Part shown: piece by piece, positions 40,492-45,984 of the stretch | Numbering within the stretch: the first letter of the stretch is position 1 | How the letters are laid out: every line of letters begins with the position of its first letter | From: JBQTHI01 sp052390035 | Lineage (GTDB): Bacteria; Actinomycetota; Acidimicrobiia; Spongiisociales; ZC4RG35 | Direction of reading: 5' to 3' | Assembly: GCA_052390035.1 (NCBI GenBank) | Contig: JBQTHI010000100.1 | Location: forward strand, 1-45,984 | Length of the DNA: 45,984 nt | Program-made: the position numbers and the translations under genes | The notes under the pieces: generated by a model | Told to the model about the DNA's origin: nothing | The model's database searches: none | Seen by the model: the letters and a program-made list of their open reading frames with translations, nothing else

Positions 40492-41183
40492 GCAAACAAG
40501 TTCATCTGCTCGGGCTGATCGGCGCCACTGCCGGCCGGCCCAACATCGGCCGGCCCAACATCGGCCGGTCCAGCACCGGTCGAGCGACCATCGGCGGACG
40601 TCTGAACCTCACTCTTCCGAGACCGAGACTCCTCGAGAGCCAGGCGGGCCAGATCGAAGTCCTGCTGCATCTCCCCCAACAGCCGCTCCCCTGAGCGCAG
40701 GGCCGCCGCCGGATGGTAGGTGGGAATCAGAACCCGTCCCTGCCACCACGGATAAGTCCGGCCTCGCAGCTTGGTGATGCCCATATCGGTGCGGAGCAGA
40801 AGTTTGCTGGCGAAATTGCCGAGGCTGACCACCACCTGCGGATCCACCAGCTGGATCTGGCCCCGCAGATAGTCCTTACATGAGTCGATCTCGTCCTGTT
40901 GAGGATCGCGATTGTTTGGGGGCCGGCACTTGATCACGTTGGCGATGTAGACGTCCTCACGAGTCATCCCGATTGCGGAGAGAAGGCGGTTGAGCAGCTG
41001 ACCAGCGGCACCGACGAAGGGCTCGCCCTGCTGATCCTCGTTGTATCCGGGTGCCTCGCCGATCAACATCAGGTCGGCCTGGGGGTCGCCAACCCCAAAC
41101 ACCACCTGAGTCCGGGTGCTGGCTAATCGGCATCGGGTGCATACCTTGGCCTCGGACTCGAGCAGGCGGAGTGCTTCGGTCAT
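40488..41183 (-). CDS. Type 4 (Fe-S) uracil-DNA glycosylase with clamp-binding tail
   Basis: 231 residues. The catalytic domain (1-185) has four cluster cysteines (C15, C18, C86, C102), the active-site motif IGEAPGYNEDQQGEPFVG, ANVIKCRPPNNRDP and the HPAA motif (157-160). It removes uracil from DNA. The C-terminus is odd. After residue 190 a Ser/Ala/Gly/Pro-rich linker carries a five-residue repeat (GPADV, twice, then GPAGS), encoded by a 15-bp tandem repeat. It ends in EQMNLFA, in which QMNLF matches the beta-clamp-binding consensus (Q-x-x-L-F). This suggests recruitment to the replication sliding clamp. The stop codon overlaps tsaE. Confidence 0.94.
   Translation of the reverse strand: MTEALRLLESEAKVCTRCRLASTRTQVVFGVGDPQADLMLIGEAPGYNEDQQGEPFVGAAGQLLNRLLSAIGMTREDVYIANVIKCRPPNNRDPQQDEIDSCKDYLRGQIQLVDPQVVVSLGNFASKLLLRTDMGITKLRGRTYPWWQGRVLIPTYHPAAALRSGERLLGEMQQDFDLARLALEESRSRKSEVQTSADGRSTGAGPADVGPADVGPAGSGADQPEQMNLFA
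40533..40577. repeat. 15-bp tandem repeat in the udg C-terminal linker
   Basis: GGCCGGCCCAACATC occurs twice in a row, followed by a third diverged copy GGCCGGTCCAGCACC. It encodes the repeated Pro-Ala-Asp-Val-Gly units of the flexible linker. Being in-frame (15 bp), it could vary in copy number without breaking the gene. Confidence 0.9.
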
Positions 41184-41292
41184 CGGCCCAAAGGTACCGG
41201 ATCGCCCAACACCTGAGGTGGCGTCCCGGGCTCAGCATGCTCGATGCCACCCCTGATGCCATCATTCGGGCCACGCCGGCGTAAGGTGCATC

Positions 41293-42186
41293 ATGCCATT
41301 CGATCAGCAGCTTGAACTTTTGAACGCAATGGAGCCGGCCATCCTTCGTTTGTTGAACGAACACCGTGACCGTCGGACTCACTGGTACTTCCACGAGCTG
41401 GTTCCCTGGGAGCGAGGCCGCAGCTTCGTGACCGAACCCTGGGATCCTTCCCAATGCACGATTAGCGATGCAGCTCGCACCGCTCTTGTGCTCAACCTGC
41501 TGACCGAGGACAACCTCCCTTATTACCACTCGGCACTCGAGAGCCGGGTCCCCGCCGGGAGCGCCCTCTCCGAGTGGAACAACTTGTGGACCGCCGAGGA
41601 GGGCCAGCATGCAATAGCCCTCCGCAGTTATCTGCTGACTTCGCGCAACTGCGACCCCAAGTTGCTCGAAGACGACCGGTTGAGAGTGATGACGACCGGC
41701 TACAAGCCCGACTGGCAAAATCCGGCGGAACTCTTTGCTTATACCGCCGCTCAAGAACTGGCGACCCGTGTAAGTCACCGCAACGCCGGCAAGATTACCG
41801 ACGACCCGGTGGCTTTCGATTTGATGAGAGCCATTGCCGGGGACGAGAACTACCACTTCATTTTCTACAAGGGGGCCATGGCCGCCATGTTGCGCGAGGC
41901 GCCATCACTCTCCTTGGAAGGCATTTACAAGGCCTTCTCCGGATTCCAGATGCCGGGGGTGGTCATTCCTGGGTTCTTGCGGCGCTCGGTCGAAATCGCC
42001 CGAGCAGGGGTCTATAACCTGCGGATTCATCATGACCGCGTGATTCTGCCTCTTCTCAAGGAGTGGAAAATCGACGCCCTCTCGAACCTTTCGGCCAAGG
42101 CTGCCGAGTTTCAGGAGAAACTGATGACCCTGCCGGATCAAATCATCAAAAAGGCGGAGAGGTTCGAGGCCCGCTACGCCCTCTGA
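41293..42186 (+). CDS. Acyl-ACP desaturase, ferritin-like di-iron type
   Basis: 297 residues. The di-iron ligand pattern of soluble stearoyl-ACP-type desaturases is complete: E72 (LTEDNLPYYH), E102 with H106 (TAEEGQH), E155 (AAQELATR) and E185 with H188 (GDENYHF). The mycobacterial DesA1/DesA2 proteins have a similar size and layout. It inserts a double bond into an acyl chain carried by ACP, using electrons from ferredoxin. It is the only plus-strand gene in this part, between udg and the P1 peptidase gene, and ends six bases from the latter. AAGG precedes the ATG by six bases. Confidence 0.9.
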   Translation: MPFDQQLELLNAMEPAILRLLNEHRDRRTHWYFHELVPWERGRSFVTEPWDPSQCTISDAARTALVLNLLTEDNLPYYHSALESRVPAGSALSEWNNLWTAEEGQHAIALRSYLLTSRNCDPKLLEDDRLRVMTTGYKPDWQNPAELFAYTAAQELATRVSHRNAGKITDDPVAFDLMRAIAGDENYHFIFYKGAMAAMLREAPSLSLEGIYKAFSGFQMPGVVIPGFLRRSVEIARAGVYNLRIHHDRVILPLLKEWKIDALSNLSAKAAEFQEKLMTLPDQIIKKAERFEARYAL

Positions 42187-42192
42187 GCGCGC

Positions 42193-43083
42193 TCAGGTCC
42201 GATCCTCTCGGCTCTGTGTCACAGCCGACTCGATGGCTCGCCCGGTGGCAACGAAGGCTCCCTCCGCCGCCAGATCGACGTCACCCGGTCGGGTTCCGCA
42301 AGCACTGACGAATACGACGTCCCCGTCATAACGGGTGTGGGCAGGACGGATGCAGGCGCCGATGGCGTCGTGTGATCGGATGGCCATCCGGGTCAGTTCT
42401 GCACGCGACATAGCAGCCGTCGTGGCCACCACCACCAGAGTGGTGTTGATCAGCGGCCGGGGGGGCAACGCCGGCGGGGGCGGGACGGGCGACCCACCGG
42501 TTAGGGGCACGCCTTCCAGGTTGAAAACATCCCCTACCGGATTGAGGACCACCAGCGCACCCACCGTCTGCCCATCGGGGGTATCGACCGCGGCCGAGCC
42601 GATCCCCGTCTTCTGGAGGTACTCGAATCCGCGCCATTTGGCGGAGGAGGTGCCGGCTCCCGCTCCCACCCGCCCCAGCCTCACCGGACCGTTGTTGGCT
42701 GCTCGGTAGGCGGCCTCTCCCTGGGTGGGCCCGGGTCTTACACCTCTTCCATCGAGCGGGAGGTCGAACACCACTGCCGCTGGCACGATCGGGACCGGTC
42801 CGACCGGGGTGGGATGACCACGACCATCTGCTAACAGCGCCCGAACCAGCCCGTCGGCGGCGGCCAGGCCGAACGCGCTGCCACCGGTCAGGAGAATGGC
42901 CTGAACCTGCTCGACCCGCATCCCAACTGCCAGCAGATCGGTCTCCCGGGTGCCCGGGGCCCCGCCCCGCACTTCCACTCCGGTCACGTTCGGCTCCGGC
43001 AACACCACGACGGTGCAGCCGGTCATCCCATCACTATCGGTCCAGTGACCAACCTTGATTCCGGGCACCGAAGTAAGGGTCAC
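42193..43083 (-). CDS. P1 family peptidase (DmpA-like, autoprocessing)
   Basis: 296 residues from a GTG at 43083 that overlaps the alr stop (GTGA); the longer frame upstream is shadow. The family pattern is clear: LTSVPGIKVGHWTD, GCTVVVLPE, VEVRGGAPGTRETDLL, ILLTGGSAFGLAAADGLVRALL, RVGAGAGTSSAKWRGFEY and KTGIGSAAV. In RPLINTTLVVVAT the likely self-cleavage lies between Asn213 and Thr214, exposing the nucleophilic Thr (DmpA and BapA use Ser). Members are aminopeptidases, beta-aminopeptidases or amidases; the substrate cannot be told. Coupling to alr hints at D-amino acid or cell-wall peptide metabolism, as DmpA handles some D-residues. Confidence 0.9.
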   Translation of the reverse strand: MTLTSVPGIKVGHWTDSDGMTGCTVVVLPEPNVTGVEVRGGAPGTRETDLLAVGMRVEQVQAILLTGGSAFGLAAADGLVRALLADGRGHPTPVGPVPIVPAAVVFDLPLDGRGVRPGPTQGEAAYRAANNGPVRLGRVGAGAGTSSAKWRGFEYLQKTGIGSAAVDTPDGQTVGALVVLNPVGDVFNLEGVPLTGGSPVPPPPALPPRPLINTTLVVVATTAAMSRAELTRMAIRSHDAIGACIRPAHTRYDGDVVFVSACGTRPGDVDLAAEGAFVATGRAIESAVTQSREDRT

Positions 43084-44162
43084 GACCGATACCGGCGTGG
43101 CAAACGAGGACCGATCTGGCAGACGATCTCGTAGGCGATGGTCCCCAACCGAGCCGCCCACTCGTCGGCGGTGATCTCCTCCTCACCTTGGCGCCCGAGG
43201 AGAACAACCTCGTCACCCACTGCTACCGGGTGGTTGCCGGCATCGACGAGGATTTGATCCATCGTGACGGTGCCGGCCAGCGGGTGACGGCGACCGCCGA
43301 TGAGGACCTCGGCATCTCTCGACAGGGATCGCGGATATCCGTCGGCGTATCCGATCGGAACGGTGGCGACGGTTGCCTCGGCGGCCAGGGACCGGCGACG
43401 GCCGTAGGAGGGCCGGCTCCCGACCGGCAACCTTTGGGTAAACGCCACCCGGGAGATGATCGACATTGACGGCCAAAGTTCGGCCATGCCGATGGTGGCG
43501 GGTCCGGGATGGATGCCGTATATCCCGATCCCGCACCTGACCAAGTGGCGGCGAGCCTCGGGGTAGAGAATCGCTCCAGCCGTGTTGGCCAGGTGTTGGG
43601 CCGGTGCCACCATGCTCCCGACCACCTCTCGGAGGGCACGATCGAAGCGTGCGATCTGCTCGAGTGTGAAATTCGGATCTTCTTCTGCCACCGCCAGATG
43701 GGTCCAGATGGCCTCAACCTCGAGTCCGGCGTTTCCCGCTGCATCGAGCAAGCCAGGCAGGCGATCCGGAGCCACTCCTACCCGATGCATCCCGGTGTCG
43801 ACCTTCACCTGAACCCGCTTTCCACCGGCGTCACCCAAGGCTCTGGCAAATGTCTCTCGATAGACGGTGGGGGTGAGTCGCCAGTGGACCACCTCGGACG
43901 CATCACGACGATCGGGCTCTGACAGCAGCAGAACGGGAGCCACCACGCCAGCTTCGCGCAGGCGGATTCCTTCCTCCAACAGAGCGACGGCCAGCGACTT
44001 AGCACCGGCGTTCAATGCTGCTTCCGCCACCGGGGCGTCGCCATGTCCGTAAGCGTCGGCCTTGACCACCGCGCATACTCCGGCGGGATCGACCAACTCC
44101 GCCAGGGTGGCTACGTTGTGACGAATCGCCTCCAGGTCGATCTCGACCCACGACGGCCTCAA
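43080..44162 (-). CDS. alr: Alanine racemase
   Basis: 360 residues from a TTG at 44162 whose first bases overlap the nnr stop (TTGA); the frame upstream is shadow. It makes D-alanine for peptidoglycan with PLP. The PLP lysine is K34 in AVVKADAYGHG. Others are VKVDTGMHRVGV, IWTHLAVAEEDP, ANTAGAILYPEARRHLVRCGIGIYG, the SYGRRR segment with the catalytic tyrosine, VPIGYADGYPR and MDQILVD. The order nnr-alr-tsaE is widespread in actinobacteria; here a peptidase, a desaturase and udg are interposed. Confidence 0.96.
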   Translation of the reverse strand: MRPSWVEIDLEAIRHNVATLAELVDPAGVCAVVKADAYGHGDAPVAEAALNAGAKSLAVALLEEGIRLREAGVVAPVLLLSEPDRRDASEVVHWRLTPTVYRETFARALGDAGGKRVQVKVDTGMHRVGVAPDRLPGLLDAAGNAGLEVEAIWTHLAVAEEDPNFTLEQIARFDRALREVVGSMVAPAQHLANTAGAILYPEARRHLVRCGIGIYGIHPGPATIGMAELWPSMSIISRVAFTQRLPVGSRPSYGRRRSLAAEATVATVPIGYADGYPRSLSRDAEVLIGGRRHPLAGTVTMDQILVDAGNHPVAVGDEVVLLGRQGEEEITADEWAARLGTIAYEIVCQIGPRLPRRYRS

Positions 44163-45520
44163 CTGAAGCGTCCAATCTGGTCGAGGAGATCGGCGGCAGT
44201 GACCGCGCCGCGACGCGCCGCCTCGGCCCCAGCCCTGCCGTGCCAATAGGCGGCCGATCGAGCCGCCAACGGCGGAGGCGTCCCGGCTGCCATCAGGGCA
44301 GCCACCATCCCGGCAAGTACGTCCCCGGTTCCGATCGTCGCCAGTTCCGGGCCGCCGCTGTTCACAATCCAAGGCAAACCGCCGTCGGTGACGACCGTCG
44401 GATTGCCTTTGAGAAGCACGGTGGTGCCGGTGGCCCGGGCCAGCTCGCCGGCGGCCTGGTAGGAAGCGCCGCGCCCAACGAGGCGGGAGAACTCGCCGGC
44501 ATGAGGGGTCAACACGATGTTCCCGACACCGAGCAGCCGGTCAATGGGAATGGCGGCGAGGGCGTCGGCGTCGACCAGCACCGAACCTTTCCATCCTTCG
44601 ATCAGCGGCATGACCAGGTCGATCCGAGTGCGTCCGAGACCCGGTCCGATCAGCAGGACGTCATAGCGGTCAGGAAGGTCCGCCAGCCGATGGTGAAGCA
44701 AGTCGGGGGCAGCGGCAGCAGCCACCAACTCGGACTCAGGAGGAACGGCCAGTCCCACCGCGCCGGCCCCGAAACGGAGGGCGCTGCGCCCGGCGAAGAT
44801 GGCGGCACCCGTCATCCCTTGGTCGCCCCCCACCACCAGCACCGATCCGGCCGACCACTTGTGAGACCGCCGCGGCCGGATCGGTCGGGGAGCGTCACTT
44901 TCCTCGGTTATCGCCAACTCGGGCTCGCCACCGGCCAGACCAATGTCGACCACGGACAGATGACCGGTATGGTCGGGCCCGGCCGCCAGCAGGTGGCCGG
45001 TTTTGGGAGCGTGGAACGTGACCGTCCGGGTGGCCGAAAAGGCGGCTTCGGCAATCGTCCCATTGGTCGGATCGAGCCCGCTGGGAAAGTCGATGGACAG
45101 CACTGGGAGCTCGGAGTCGATCCAACGCCTCACCCGGGGTTCGAGTCCGCTGCGAAACCCACCGCCGAAGAGGGCGTCGATGACGAGATCCGCCTCGGAT
45201 GGGTGACCCAGTTCGGTTACCTGAACGCCGGCGGCGTGAGCTTTACCCCGGGCATTGAGGGCGGGGAGGGTTCGGGGATCGGCCAGCGCCTCGACCCGGA
45301 CCGCTGCCCCTCTTCGGCGGAGCAGGCGCGCCGCCACGTATCCGTCGCCGCCATTGTTGCCGGGCCCGGCGAGGACGACCACCCGTTTCCCGTAACCCGT
45401 CCCCATAGCGAAGGCTGCCGATGCCACCCCGTGGCCTGCCCTCTCCATGAGCACATCAACCGGGATGTCGGTGGAGCGGTCGAGACGGGCGGCCTCGGCG
45501 GGGTTGATGACCGGAATCAT
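44159..45520 (-). CDS. nnr: Bifunctional NAD(P)H-hydrate epimerase/dehydratase
   Basis: 453 residues from the ATG at 45520; the frame is open back to 45976 but crosses the LexA/DUF222 region. The N-terminal epimerase (YjeF_N, about 1-205) has MIPVINPAEAARLDRSTDIPVDVLMERAG, VVVLAGPGNNGGDGYVAARLL, DLVIDALFGGGFRSGL and LSIDFPSGLDPTNG. The C-terminal ADP-dependent dehydratase (ribokinase-like) has GSVLVVGGDQGMTGA, LIGPGLGRT, VLVDADAL, VLTPHAGEFSRLVG, VLLKGNPTVV and the catalytic-loop NSGGPELATIGTGDVLAGMVAAL. It repairs hydrated NAD(P)H. An ATG at 45568 is an alternative start; neither has a good RBS. Confidence 0.95.
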   Translation of the reverse strand: MIPVINPAEAARLDRSTDIPVDVLMERAGHGVASAAFAMGTGYGKRVVVLAGPGNNGGDGYVAARLLRRRGAAVRVEALADPRTLPALNARGKAHAAGVQVTELGHPSEADLVIDALFGGGFRSGLEPRVRRWIDSELPVLSIDFPSGLDPTNGTIAEAAFSATRTVTFHAPKTGHLLAAGPDHTGHLSVVDIGLAGGEPELAITEESDAPRPIRPRRSHKWSAGSVLVVGGDQGMTGAAIFAGRSALRFGAGAVGLAVPPESELVAAAAAPDLLHHRLADLPDRYDVLLIGPGLGRTRIDLVMPLIEGWKGSVLVDADALAAIPIDRLLGVGNIVLTPHAGEFSRLVGRGASYQAAGELARATGTTVLLKGNPTVVTDGGLPWIVNSGGPELATIGTGDVLAGMVAALMAAGTPPPLAARSAAYWHGRAGAEAARRGAVTAADLLDQIGRFS

Positions 45521-45691
45521 CCGATCGGACGGTAGCCAGAAAAAATCCAGCGCCCGCACCGCCCCCATCGGCGAGTTGTGCGGGTCTCGCCGGGGTGACG
45601 CCGCACGTATGGTGAGCCGGAGGCCGGTAGGAGAAAATGTCCACCAGGGCCCGATCAAGGGTCTGGATTCTGTCGGTGGCTTGCGGTACAG

Positions 45692-45707
45692 TCGAACTGT
45701 TGTTCGA
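45692..45707. promoter_or_regulatory. LexA (SOS) box upstream of the DUF222 gene
   Basis: TCGAAC-TGTT-GTTCGA is a perfect palindromic match to the Gram-positive/mycobacterial SOS box (CGAAC-N4-GTTCG). It lies 12 bases upstream of the DUF222 start codon and abuts its Shine-Dalgarno. TACAGT (45687-45692) could be an overlapping -10 element. Bound LexA would shut the gene until DNA damage. Confidence 0.88.
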
Positions 45708-45708
45708 G

Positions 45709-45714
45709 AAGGAG
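45709..45714 (+). promoter_or_regulatory. Shine-Dalgarno of the DUF222 gene
   Basis: AAGGAG five bases before a GTG at 45720. It fixes the start of the truncated frame and rules out the 32-codon out-of-frame ORF that runs through the LexA box. Confidence 0.75.
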
Positions 45715-45719
45715 TGGCT

Positions 45720-45984
45720 GTGCCGGTGGTGACGGATGTGGTTACGGAGGATCCGAGGTGGCCGTCCCGACCGGAGACGCCCACCGATCGGCTCGCCTCG
45801 ATACCAGCCGGCCCCCCACTGTTAGCGGCGTTGGCCGCCATCGACCGGGCCGGCCTCGACGGTTTTGGGTTGGTGTTGTTGCTGCGGGCCCGTTCCCGGC
45901 TGATCTCCCATCTCCAAGCCGAGCAGCTGGCCGACATGACCGCCATGGCGGCGGCTGATGAACGGCCGTTCGGCACCGCCGAGG
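45720..45984 (+). CDS. DUF222 / 13E12-repeat family protein (HNH-type), cut by window edge
   Basis: 88 residues from a GTG at 45720, open to the right edge. After a variable acidic start comes LLAALAAIDRAGLDGFGLVLLLRARSRLISHLQAEQLADMTAMAAADERPFGTAE, the typical first helical part of DUF222 proteins (the L-x-G-F/Y, R-x-x-S-x-x-Q/A-A-x-Q-L pattern). These usually end in an HNH nuclease domain, which would lie outside the window. In mycobacteria some 13E12 members belong to the SOS regulon, which agrees with the LexA box here. The C-terminal domain cannot be checked. Confidence 0.75.
   Translation, partial: MPVVTDVVTEDPRWPSRPETPTDRLASIPAGPPLLAALAAIDRAGLDGFGLVLLLRARSRLISHLQAEQLADMTAMAAADERPFGTAE

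Noticed and set aside
45637..45732. 32-codon ORF with a GGAG-AAA-ATG start upstream of the DUF222 gene
   Set aside because: It runs through the LexA box and the DUF222 RBS and start in another frame. The DUF222 frame has clear family similarity, so the short ORF is probably chance.
44159..45976. 605-residue version of the NAD(P)HX repair enzyme
   Set aside because: The extra 152 N-terminal codons have no domain and cross the LexA box and the DUF222 gene. The family starts right at the ATG at 45520.

Overview
The window is one dense, high-GC bacterial chromosome segment. It carries no IS element, CRISPR array, rRNA or recognisable tRNA, and no gene-free stretch longer than about 220 bases. 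The longest gaps are 878-1096 (a possible promoter only), 45521-45719 (a LexA operator and an RBS) and 22796-22937 (a hairpin). Several features point to Actinomycetota: GuaB3 beside GuaA, a DUF222/13E12-type gene under a mycobacterial-type SOS box, CIRCE in front of groESL, an actinobacterial-type transaldolase and many GTG/TTG starts. A deep branch such as Acidimicrobiia is my guess; nothing in the sequence proves it.

Left part (1-10039, minus strand): two Flp/Tad pilus TadE/TadG-like genes are cut by the window edge. They follow a nine-gene co-directional run, purN-purH-folD-icd-nadA-nadB-nadC-lipoprotein-mdh. The run joins late purine synthesis, one-carbon folate chemistry, two TCA-cycle dehydrogenases and the whole aspartate-to-nicotinate-mononucleotide branch of NAD synthesis, with several start/stop overlaps. 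A DUF169 gene diverges from purN.

Middle (10074-27582): a small membrane protein; a lemA-DUF2207 pair in which the second gene seems to start at CTG; mutase B12 domain-sucC-sucD (methylmalonyl-CoA to succinyl-CoA to succinate); transaldolase; PcrA/UvrD helicase; a two-gene signalling unit (CheA-like hybrid plus membrane histidine kinase); guaB3-guaA; a CPBP protease; and trpS. The trpS leader holds a 13-residue peptide with three consecutive Trp codons and a terminator hairpin, which fits ribosome-mediated attenuation.

Accessory locus (27646-35704): this is the most unusual part. Three paralogous ATP-grasp ligases sit around a GT5 glycogen/starch synthase, an E-set plus alpha/beta-hydrolase esterase, a HGSNAT-like membrane acyltransferase and a LURP-one/tubby-like protein. 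They form two divergent, overlapping gene sets. I infer a pathway that builds and acylates or aminoacylates an alpha-glucan or related conjugate; its product is unknown.

Right part (35738-45984): groES-groEL stand under two tandem CIRCE operators. Next comes a tightly overlapped udg4-tsaE-tsaB-rimI-tsaD operon (DNA repair plus tRNA t6A synthesis), an acyl-ACP desaturase on the plus strand, and nnr-alr-P1 peptidase with GTGA and TTGA overlaps. The window ends in a truncated DUF222 gene behind a perfect LexA box.
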